Under the pieces are notes generated by a model that did no database searches, was not told the DNA's origin, and saw nothing but the letters and a program-made list of their open reading frames with translations. From assembly GCA_903901425.1 (NCBI GenBank), contig CAIURC010000071.1, forward strand, positions 30,587 through 94,586: DNA of 64,000 bases. The letters are read 5' to 3'. Source of the DNA: an uncultured Spartobacteria bacterium (GTDB lineage Bacteria > Verrucomicrobiota > Verrucomicrobiia > Chthoniobacterales > Chthoniobacteraceae). A program made the translations under genes and the position numbers. Each line of letters starts with the position of its first letter. The first letter of the stretch is position 1. Shown here in pieces: positions 55,174 through 62,073 of the stretch.

Positions 55174-56094
55174 TTATTCTGCGGCGATTTTCTCCAAGGG
55201 TTCAATCGCATCGACCAGCAGGCGTTCTCCCACGGTGCGAAGCTGAGCAAGAGTGGGTGGATTCGCTACAAGAAGGCCGTATGCGCAGGTGTGGAGGGCT
55301 TCGGAGAAGTCTTCGATATGGTGCGCTTCCAGAAGTTGGCGAACACCCTGACCTGCTTGAACGGCAAGCTGTCGCCAGCGGGCCGGGAAACGCACCTGCA
55401 ATGCATCCGCCCATAGAGATGCCCATTCCAACAGGGTGTCTTCGGTTTTCCTTTCTGCCAGTAATGCCAGGGCAAGAACTCGGCCGAGATCCTTGTTTGT
55501 GGGTTTGATGCGGCGCCCGCCCATCAGCCCGCTCATGGTCTGTGGGCCGATGGATGGATGGTGCAGCAGGTTGGCCAGAGCCATCATTTCTGGCCTTACC
55601 ACGCAAATCCCAAACTCGGTGCTGACAGGCTGGTAGTCGGCCAGCGCGAGAAAGCCAAAGCTGCACAGGCTGAAGTGACCTTTCGAGGTAGGAAGGCGGA
55701 TGTAGCGCTGGCCCAGGTCGTTCTGGTTCTCTGGGACAGTGAGAAGTTCGATGAACCATTCCGTCGAGTCGGGAGGCCGGAGCCGGGCCACGGGCAGGTC
55801 TTCATCCGGGGTGTCCACGGTGCCCGGTGCCGGGAATTGATCCGTTGGATGGAAGGTACAATTGGCAGCAAATAGGCGCTCCGTGACGGCAATCCCTGCG
55901 GGAATATCCCGAAAACGAGGGGAGAGCATGCAGTCAGCATCCTTGGTCCGGACTTGGAGCGCAGGGCTGTCTCCGAAGAAGCTGTAGCCTGCCGCCAAAC
56001 TGCCAATGACGATCAGGTTTGCTTTGCAATCGTCGGGAACCGCTGCAGCCACCTGAGCCAAAGCTGCGCGAGGGGAGATCTGGGATTGGCTCAA
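55174..56094 (-). CDS. AbiEii-like nucleotidyltransferase, putative toxin
   Basis: A 306-residue protein with an N-terminal nucleotidyltransferase site: GSLAAGYSFFG (G31-S32) followed by VRTKDADCML with D52 and D54, the two-Asp signature of this fold. The rest is helical. It resembles AbiEii-type toxins that add nucleotides to tRNA and block growth. Its start overlaps the stop of the AbiEi-like gene (ATGA), antitoxin first, as in type IV AbiE systems. The family match is by motif and layout, so alternatives among nucleotidyltransferases remain. Confidence 0.65.
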   Translation of the reverse strand: MSQSQISPRAALAQVAAAVPDDCKANLIVIGSLAAGYSFFGDSPALQVRTKDADCMLSPRFRDIPAGIAVTERLFAANCTFHPTDQFPAPGTVDTPDEDLPVARLRPPDSTEWFIELLTVPENQNDLGQRYIRLPTSKGHFSLCSFGFLALADYQPVSTEFGICVVRPEMMALANLLHHPSIGPQTMSGLMGGRRIKPTNKDLGRVLALALLAERKTEDTLLEWASLWADALQVRFPARWRQLAVQAGQGVRQLLEAHHIEDFSEALHTCAYGLLVANPPTLAQLRTVGERLLVDAIEPLEKIAAE

Positions 56095-57041
56095 GGGGAG
56101 GTTCGTTTTTTTGGGGTGAGAACGCGAAGGAAATCCAAGGCTTGGGAATCGAGACGCATTTCATGGAGATCAAGCAGGCACTCCACAGGATCTGCCCAGA
56201 GAATCCCGCCGGCATCGGCCTCAGAAAAACGGTGGGGATAACGGAGCACATGGATCACCAACCGGGCGGGTTCACCGTTTTCCGCAGACTTCAATGCGGG
56301 ATCAAGTTGGCGGAGGAATCGCGTGTCTGGCTGGCCGGTCTGGCAGTGCAGCGTCAGGTCGAGTCTCGTTGTGCCGACCAAGTCGAGGGCAGGATACAGT
56401 CGCTGGGCTCCAAGGACGCCCGGAATCGCAACTCCATCGGGCTTGAGCTTCCGAAGCCGGGAAAGCAGGGAATCGAAGGAACGGGGCTGGCCCGAGGCGT
56501 CGGCAAAGCGGAGTGTTTGGCGCACTTTTTCGGAGTTTGCCACGAGGCGGAACCATTCGTCCTCGGGGAATGCTTTCAGTTCCACGCTACGGTCGGAGTG
56601 ACGGATCAGTTGCTTTTCGAGCCTTTCCAAGGCGGCGGCCATGGTGGGATAGCTGCACCCGGCTGCTCCGCCCAGCCAGCGCGAAGTGAGCGGACCGGCT
56701 TGCCGGATCCATTGATTGATCAGGATGCGGAGGATGTCGTAGCCTCGGTCAGATTGTCCCCGGGTTTTGGGCAGGGCGCTTTTTTCAACGTGATCGATCA
56801 CGGTCTGGATGCTTTCCCGTTCCTGCTGGCTCAATTGGCCCAGTGTTTGTTCCGGGCTGCCTCCGCGATGAATCACCAGCGCCAAGCGACGCATGATTTC
56901 AGGGCGAAATATTTTCTGAACGCCTGCCCACTCCGATTGGAGCCGATCTTCACTGATGTGCGGTTCATTCAGAATGATGACCGCGCGGAGGTGGGCTTGA
57001 GAGTGGCGCTGCCGCACGCCTGTCACCAGACGGCACGACAT
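56091..57041 (-). CDS. AbiEi-like winged-helix antitoxin/regulator
   Basis: A 316-residue protein from an ATG at 57041, preceded by TTGAGGAC as ribosome-binding site. A winged-helix part (TSRWLGGAAGCSYPTMAAAL) is followed by a C-terminal domain that ends GILWADPVECLLDLHEMR, the pattern of AbiEi antitoxins. AbiEi proteins silence the operon by binding DNA and neutralise the toxin. The frame is open to 57404, but that would run over the antitoxin gene on the other strand. The coupled downstream gene is the putative toxin. Confidence 0.65.
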   Translation of the reverse strand: MSCRLVTGVRQRHSQAHLRAVIILNEPHISEDRLQSEWAGVQKIFRPEIMRRLALVIHRGGSPEQTLGQLSQQERESIQTVIDHVEKSALPKTRGQSDRGYDILRILINQWIRQAGPLTSRWLGGAAGCSYPTMAAALERLEKQLIRHSDRSVELKAFPEDEWFRLVANSEKVRQTLRFADASGQPRSFDSLLSRLRKLKPDGVAIPGVLGAQRLYPALDLVGTTRLDLTLHCQTGQPDTRFLRQLDPALKSAENGEPARLVIHVLRYPHRFSEADAGGILWADPVECLLDLHEMRLDSQALDFLRVLTPKKRTSP

Positions 57042-57132
57042 CCACGTTGTCCTCAAGGGGCACGCCGAGGGCGAGGCGATCTCCGCAGGCCTCGGTCCCC
57101 CGAAGTCGCCACCCTTCAACGTGGCGCTGGCC

Positions 57133-57163
57133 TTGACCTCGATTCTTTCGTGATATAAATATC
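57133..57163 (+). promoter_or_regulatory. Promoter and operator-like repeat for the Phd/VapB-VapC pair
   Basis: TTGACC (57133-57138) and TATAAAT (57154-57160) are spaced 15-16 bases apart. GATAT and ATATC around AA (57152-57163) overlap the -10, a likely site for antitoxin binding. The ATG at 57168 is only seven bases after the -10, so the transcript may be leaderless. Confidence 0.55.
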
Positions 57164-57167
57164 TATC

Positions 57168-57422
57168 ATGAAAACCGCAACCGTGGCCGACCTTCGCAAC
57201 CATTTTCGGCGCGTCTCCGCGTGGATCGAGAACGGCGAAACGGTGGAAATTGTCAAGCGGGGCCGGATCTTTGCCCGGCTCGTTCCGCCGGTTCCCGCCG
57301 AAAAGCCCGTGCCAAAGGTGGATTGGGCCGCACAACGCAAGGCCATTTGGGGCAATCGCGTTTTCAGCGCGGCGGAGGTGAAGGCAATGGAAGATTTCGA
57401 GCATGAAGGGGAGGAAGGTTGA
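57168..57422 (+). CDS. Phd/YefM-type antitoxin
   Basis: An 84-residue protein with the family start MKTATVADLRNHFRRVSAWI, followed by ENGETVEIVKRGRIFARLVP and an acidic C-terminus (MEDFEHEGEEG), which usually wraps the toxin. It binds its own promoter through the N-terminal fold. Its stop overlaps the toxin start (TTGA). Confidence 0.85.
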   Translation: MKTATVADLRNHFRRVSAWIENGETVEIVKRGRIFARLVPPVPAEKPVPKVDWAAQRKAIWGNRVFSAAEVKAMEDFEHEGEEG

Positions 57423-57874
57423 ACGCCTTTGCCGATACTTCCCTGTTGTGCGCTCTCTACCGGGAACAGGATAATTCTTCCGATGCGGACCGGCTCATGC
57501 AGCGGGAATCCGCGCCGGTTCACGTTTCTTCCTTGGTGCTTTTCGAGTTTCGGCAATCGCTTCGCCTGCAAGCCTTCCGGTTTTCGAAGGATCGAACGCA
57601 GGGATTTTCAAAGACGGAAGCGCACCGAATGCTTGAAACTTTGCAAGCAAACATCGTGGCGGGCCGCCTCATGATCCCGCCCATTGAGGATTGGGCCAAG
57701 GTTTACAGCATCGCCGAAGAGCTTTCCGCACAATACACCATGCAAGGAGGGCACCGGAGTTTCGATGTCTTGCACGTCGCGACCGCGCTTCATTTGAAGT
57801 CGGGGTGTTTTATGACGTTCGACATCCGCCAAGCCGCGCTCGCCAAGGCTGCCGGTCTCAAGGTGAGACCATGA
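57419..57874 (+). CDS. VapC-type PIN-domain toxin
   Basis: A 151-residue PIN-domain ribonuclease starting at a TTG that overlaps the antitoxin stop. The first catalytic Asp is in NAFADTSLLCALYREQ (D5), and later acidic residues lie in RSFDVLHVATALHL and CFMTFDIRQAALA. Such toxins cut RNA and stop growth until the antitoxin returns. The pair looks intact. Confidence 0.82.
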   Translation: MNAFADTSLLCALYREQDNSSDADRLMQRESAPVHVSSLVLFEFRQSLRLQAFRFSKDRTQGFSKTEAHRMLETLQANIVAGRLMIPPIEDWAKVYSIAEELSAQYTMQGGHRSFDVLHVATALHLKSGCFMTFDIRQAALAKAAGLKVRP

Positions 57875-58104
57875 TCCCATGCGGCGCGCAATCCCCAACA
57901 CAAGTTTTTGGTGGGGGGCAAACGCTGCTGTCTTGGATGTAACGCTTCATGGGCGAGGTCGTTTTTCGGATGCCGTAAAGACGCCGGGCCGGCACGCGGA
58001 ACGCTGGGGTGAGTGCGAACGGAAAATTTTTTGGAGCCGCGGGAGGCCAACCTTTCTTTGTGACCGGGAGGCGTGTTATTGCATGCGTATAAACAACGGA
58101 TCTT

Positions 58105-58335
58105 ATGCTGCTTGAACTCAAACTCCGCAAAGTCGGCAATTCCTTGGGCGTTGTCCTGCCCAAAGAGGCGCTGAGCTATTTGAAAGTCGGGGAGGGGGAT
58201 GTGATTTGCATCACGGCGGCATCGGAAGGCAGCCTTCGCGTGAGCCCAGCCAAGGCTGATTTTAATCGGCAAATGCAGATCGCTCAGGACGTTGTTGCAC
58301 GGTACCGCAACACCCTCAGGGAACTCGCCAAGTGA
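58105..58335 (+). CDS. AbrB/MazE-type antitoxin
   Basis: A 76-residue swapped-hairpin DNA-binding protein: LRKVGNSLGVVLPKEALSYL is the typical opening. The C-terminal helix (RQMQIAQDVVARYRNTLREL) would bind the toxin. It is followed by a Doc-type gene, the usual partner for this kind of antitoxin. A TATAAA at 58088 may be its -10, without a clear -35. Confidence 0.8.
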   Translation: MLLELKLRKVGNSLGVVLPKEALSYLKVGEGDVICITAASEGSLRVSPAKADFNRQMQIAQDVVARYRNTLRELAK

Positions 58336-58724
58336 CGCGCTAGCACCCCGAGTGGGTTTTGCGTGAAACCGTGCTCTCCCTGCATGAGCAACTGCTCGCC
58401 GAATTCGGTGGCGCGGGTGGAATACGGGACGAAGGCTTGTTGGATTCCGCATTGGGCCGCCCGGAAAATCTGTTTGGATACGGGCAACCCACCCTCAGCC
58501 AACTGGCTGCCTCTTACGTGTTTGGGTTGGTCAAGAATCGCCCGTTTGTAGACGGAAACAAAAGGATTGGCTTCGCGATGGGTGCGCTTTTTCTGCAGCG
58601 CAATGGGCGGAGGTTGGTTGCCACAGAAGCGAATGCCGTCCTCCAGACCCTGGCTCTGGCCGCCGGAGAGATCGGGGAAGACGCGTATGCCTGTTGGTTG
58701 GAAGCGAATTCCGAGGAAATGTGA
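58332..58724 (+). pseudogene. Doc-like Fic-fold toxin, apparently broken
   Basis: The frame starts with a GTG at 58332 that overlaps the antitoxin stop, but its fourth codon is TAG (58341-58343), one transition from CAG. Beyond it the sequence continues as a good Doc/death-on-curing protein (about 121 residues from a TTG at 58359): ETVLSLHEQLLAEFG, GIRDEGLLDSALGRPENLFG and GNKRIGF. The Fic motif, normally HPFXDGNKR, reads RPFVDGNKR: the catalytic His is Arg (codon CGC, one transition from CAC at 58540). Both lesions suggest a neutralised toxin. The TTG could still give a short, inactive protein. Confidence 0.75.
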
Positions 58725-58902
58725 CCGCCAAGACGGGGGGCGGGCGGTTTCACGGCGCGTTGCTGAGGGCGTGCCCTCCAGTGAACATGGCGGAGAACCG
58801 GGGCGCATTTTTGAAAACCCCCGCAATCAACCGTCGATCTCCGGCGATGGGTTGGGTGTGGACGCTGCGGAGTGCGGCGCCGTGAACCCCAAAAAACCCA
58901 AT
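58725..58902 (+). other. Leader of the second Cys-rich gene
   Basis: No gene is supported. The last 80 bases repeat the leader of the first Cys-rich gene (52472-52553) almost exactly, which marks the left edge of the second caspase module. Confidence 0.5.
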
Positions 58903-59160
58903 ATGAAACTGCTGATCCTTGCCACTGTAAGTCTTCTGTCCGCTGGTTGCGTCCAAGCCAGCGACTGTTACACCCCGCGCCGGTCCGGGTATTGTGCCCC
59001 CTTGTACCGCTACACCCGGCAGATCGGGTGCAGGACCGAGTACCGCTGTGGGACGGACCATTGCGGACGCCGGGTGATGTACCCGGTCCGGGTGGTGACC
59101 TATGCGGACTACTACTCGGACGGATCTGTCCGGACGTACACCCGGAGCGGTGCGCTTTAA
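58903..59160 (+). CDS. Tiny secreted Cys/Tyr-rich protein, copy 2
   Basis: An 85-residue protein differing from copy 1 by two residues (Val to Leu in CAPVYR, Val to Ile in RQVGC). All cysteines are kept. Near-identity with many silent changes suggests purifying selection or recent conversion. It heads the CASP3 module. Confidence 0.7.
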   Translation: MKLLILATVSLLSAGCVQASDCYTPRRSGYCAPLYRYTRQIGCRTEYRCGTDHCGRRVMYPVRVVTYADYYSDGSVRTYTRSGAL

Positions 59161-59243
59161 AAACGTTCGGCAGGGTTCATGGGCCGGTCTGTTAGAAGGT
59201 TGGGCTGGCCATAGGAAACCTTCCGTGTTAGGCAGTGGAGCTG

Positions 59244-59660
59244 ATGCAATGGACCCTGATCCTGCTTCTGTTGGGGGGAACCCTCTGGGCCGATCCCGAA
59301 GTGGTGCCCGCCGAGCAGATCGCCCGGAAATGGACCAAGTCCATCCACGGACCCACGGAAAAAATCCGCTATGGGCTGGAGGTGGGCACCCAGCCGGTGG
59401 AGGTGGATGCCGACACCGCGCTGAGTTTCCAGAACATCCAGTTCCAGCGGGACGGCGCGGAACTGCTGGACGGAGTCAAGGCCGCGCAGATCGGGGAGAT
59501 AGCGCGGGCATTGCCAGTCAAGCGGGCGCTGGAATGGCATGGCGTGGAGCCCGGGCGGTTGCAGGTGCTCGGGTTCGGGGACTCGGATCCCGTGACAGCC
59601 AATACGGACGAAACCGCGCGCGCCAAAAACCGACGGGTCCAGATTTACCGGAAACTCTGA
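59244..59660 (+). CDS. OmpA-like protein, copy 2, lacking the wall-binding loop
   Basis: A 138-residue exported protein (signal MQWTLILLLLGGTLWA) close to copy 1 but with one 32-residue (96 bp) and three 2-residue deletions, all in frame. The lost 32 residues hold the peptidoglycan-binding part (the FLIEGHT to LSQQRA stretch), while the ends FQNIQFQRDGAELLDGV and RAKNRRVQIYRKL are kept. Its stop shares one base with the CASP3 start. Keeping the frame after four deletions argues for a made protein, perhaps with a changed role. Confidence 0.78.
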   Translation: MQWTLILLLLGGTLWADPEVVPAEQIARKWTKSIHGPTEKIRYGLEVGTQPVEVDADTALSFQNIQFQRDGAELLDGVKAAQIGEIARALPVKRALEWHGVEPGRLQVLGFGDSDPVTANTDETARAKNRRVQIYRKL

Positions 59661-61396
59661 TGCCTATGAAAACAAGTGTGCTGATGGTGTTTGTGGTGGC
59701 CATGGGAGCCATGGGAGCCGTGCGAGTGTTTGCGGAGGAACTGCCGCGGGAGGCGCTGGTGATGGGGGTTGAGAAGTATCAAGACGCGATCTATGAAGGG
59801 AAAGCGATCCGGGACTTGGCCGGGATCACGACGGCGGATTTGCCGTTGATGAAGGAGAAGCTGGAGTCGCTTGGGTTCCGTGTCCGTTTGGTGTCCAATC
59901 CGACGTGGAAGGAGGCAGAACAGGAGGTGGAAGCGTTTTCAGCGCGGATCAAGGAACGGCCCGGGGTGTCGCTGTTTTATTTTTCCGGGCACGGAGGGGA
60001 GTACAAGGGGAAGAACTACCTGTTACTCCGCGAGTCGCGCATTTGGAGTGCGGAGCATTTGGAGGACAATGCGCTGAACGCGCAGCGGGTACTGGACGGG
60101 ATGGAAAAAAGCGGGGCAACGGTGAACCTGATGTTCTTGGACTGTTCCCGGGAGAATCTGGGGAAGAACATCGGCGGGGCGGAGTCAGGGCCTTTGAATG
60201 CGCCCAGGAGTTTTGTGGGGTTTGCAACGCAGAGCGGCGATGGCGTGGATTCTGAAGTGGAGGGGAGTATTTACACGCGTTTTTTGCTGAAGCACATGGG
60301 GACGCCCGGGATCAGTGTTTCGGACATGTACGCCGGGGTGATCTCGGACGTAAAGCAATACTCCAAGGATGTGCTGGGGACGAAACGGCGGCCGGTGTGT
60401 TACTCTGAGCTGGATGCCCCGTTTTACTTCGTGCCGGCGAGTTTTGTGAAGTCCGGTGAGGCGGCAGGCCGTGCGGTGGAGGAGCGTGCGTTGATGGCAG
60501 AACAAGGACGGTTGGAGGAGGAGCGGAGGAAACTGGAGTTGGTGAAGCTGGAAACTGAAAGGCGTGCGTTGGAAGAGGGGAGGAAGCGTCTGGAGATGGC
60601 AAAGCTGACACCACCCAAGACTGTGGTGCCGCCCCCGGCTGCGGATCCCGATGCGGGTCCGGCAAAGGCGGAAACGGGTGCGGTGGGAAAGACGCTGGAG
60701 GTGGGGTTGCCGGGCGGAAAGGTGATGCGGTTCTGCTACTGTCCGGCCGGGAAGTTCACGATGGGGAGTCCGGTGAGCGAGCCGGGGCATTCAAATGATG
60801 AGAACCAAGTATCCGTGACGATCAGCCAGGGGTTCTGGATGGCGGAAACCGAGGTGACGCAGGGTCAGTGGCAGTCGGTGATCGGATCGAACCCGAGCCG
60901 CTTCAAGGGAGCGAGCCTGCCGGTGGAGCAGGTGAGTTGGGAGGATGCGCAGGAGATGGTCAGGAAACTCAACCAGACGTCCCGGCCGCCCTCGGGGTTC
61001 AAGTTTGCCCTCCCGACGGAGGCGCAGTGGGAGTACGCGTGCCGGGCAGGTACCCAGACGGCGTATGCGTTTGGAAGCCAGTTGACTCCGCAGAAGGCAA
61101 ACTTTGGGAAAGGAGCAGGCGGGCAGACGGTCGCAGTGATGAGCTACGGGCCGAACCGGTGGGGATTATATGAAATGCACGGGAACGTGTGGGAATGGTG
61201 TAGCGATTGGCGCGGCGACGGGCTTCAAGGAGGCGTGGATCCTAGAGGTGATTCTTCGGGCGTCAGCCGGGTGATCCGCGGCGGCGGCTGGGACATCGAT
61301 GCCGTCCGCTGTCGCGCCGCCGACCGCGACGGGAACGCACCCGGCTACCGGCTCAACGTCCTTGGTTTCCGTCCCGCCCTAGTTCCATCCAGATGA
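59660..61396 (+). CDS. CASP3: caspase-like/FGE-fold DGR target, presumed catalytic Cys replaced by Ser
   Basis: A 578-residue protein with the CASP2 layout: signal, caspase-like domain, coiled coil (near 275-320), Pro-rich linker, FGE-fold domain and VR3. The His is kept (FYFSGHGGEYKG, H111), but the cysteine motif reads FLDCSRENL: the second Cys, which aligns with the caspase nucleophile, is Ser163 (TCC versus TGC in the others). The protein is probably an inactive caspase with a variable head. Its FGE domain has LPTEAQWEYACRAGT and GLYEMHGNVWEWCSD. It pairs with the shortened OmpA copy 2. Confidence 0.88.
   Translation: MPMKTSVLMVFVVAMGAMGAVRVFAEELPREALVMGVEKYQDAIYEGKAIRDLAGITTADLPLMKEKLESLGFRVRLVSNPTWKEAEQEVEAFSARIKERPGVSLFYFSGHGGEYKGKNYLLLRESRIWSAEHLEDNALNAQRVLDGMEKSGATVNLMFLDCSRENLGKNIGGAESGPLNAPRSFVGFATQSGDGVDSEVEGSIYTRFLLKHMGTPGISVSDMYAGVISDVKQYSKDVLGTKRRPVCYSELDAPFYFVPASFVKSGEAAGRAVEERALMAEQGRLEEERRKLELVKLETERRALEEGRKRLEMAKLTPPKTVVPPPAADPDAGPAKAETGAVGKTLEVGLPGGKVMRFCYCPAGKFTMGSPVSEPGHSNDENQVSVTISQGFWMAETEVTQGQWQSVIGSNPSRFKGASLPVEQVSWEDAQEMVRKLNQTSRPPSGFKFALPTEAQWEYACRAGTQTAYAFGSQLTPQKANFGKGAGGQTVAVMSYGPNRWGLYEMHGNVWEWCSDWRGDGLQGGVDPRGDSSGVSRVIRGGGWDIDAVRCRAADRDGNAPGYRLNVLGFRPALVPSR
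61258..61379 (+). repeat. DGR variable repeat VR3
   Basis: 122 bp aligned to the TR without gaps; 16 differences, all at TR adenines. Residues at variable codons are S, I, G, D, I, R, D, D, N, A, Y, L, N and V. The synonymous adenine in the GGA glycine codon near the 3' end is also changed (to T). Confidence 0.95.
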
Positions 61397-61491
61397 GTGC
61401 GGAGCCATGGGCGAGCGGAGGCGGGGTGGAGGGGATCCGGCAAACAAAAGACTGTATGAAAATCAGACGCGGTGAGTATAGGATTGGGAGG

Positions 61492-62073
61492 ATGAAGCGG
61501 GTGATTCTGATCCTCTGGATGGGGTTCTCCTTCCACGCGGCATCGGAGGAGCGCCCGGCTGCCGCGAAGCTGGATCTGGATTCGGCGCGCGAGGCGCTGG
61601 CGATCAAGCCCGCCAGAAACCCGGTGAAGAGCATTTCTCCCGTGGTTCGGCGCAGTTACGAGCGGCGTGCCGGAAAGGGGATTGAGTTGGTGTATCGGGA
61701 GGATGGTGGGGTGGAGGAACGGCCATATGTCATGCTACCAATTCTGTTTGTGGTGAACTCCGCAGAACTCTTGGACGGGGTGTCGCGGGAAAATGCGGTG
61801 CGGATGGCCGAGTTGGTGAGCGAGCTTGTGTCTGGCCAGAACGCGCGGTTTGTGATTCAGGGGCACACGAGTGCGGAGGGGGGACGGGAGGCGAACCAGG
61901 CGTTGAGTGCGCTGCGTGCCGAAAGGATCCGTGGGATTTTGACGGAGCGGGGTGTGCCTGAGAGTGCGGTGGGTGTGCTGGGGCTTGGGGCGAGCTGTGC
62001 GCGGTTCCCTGCGGATGCGCCTGAGAAGGAGCTGCAGACAGACCGGCGGGTTTTGATCGTGCGGATGCAATGA
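61492..62073 (+). CDS. OmpA-like protein, copy 3 (diverged)
   Basis: A 193-residue exported protein (signal MKRVILILWMGFSFHAASEE) that is only distantly like copies 1 and 2. The C-terminal part is an OmpA-type domain: PILFVVNSAELLDGVS, NARFVIQGHTSAEGGREANQ, ALSALRAERIRGILTERGV and LQTDRRVLIVRMQ. An ATG at 61456 would add 12 residues. The stop overlaps CASP4's ATG (ATGA). No Cys-rich gene precedes it, so this module differs from the other two. Confidence 0.78.
   Translation: MKRVILILWMGFSFHAASEERPAAAKLDLDSAREALAIKPARNPVKSISPVVRRSYERRAGKGIELVYREDGGVEERPYVMLPILFVVNSAELLDGVSRENAVRMAELVSELVSGQNARFVIQGHTSAEGGREANQALSALRAERIRGILTERGVPESAVGVLGLGASCARFPADAPEKELQTDRRVLIVRMQ

Noticed and set aside
57042..57404. 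N-terminal extension of the AbiEi-like gene to 57404
   Set aside because: It would run over the antitoxin gene on the other strand, and the ATG at 57041 has a ribosome-binding site.
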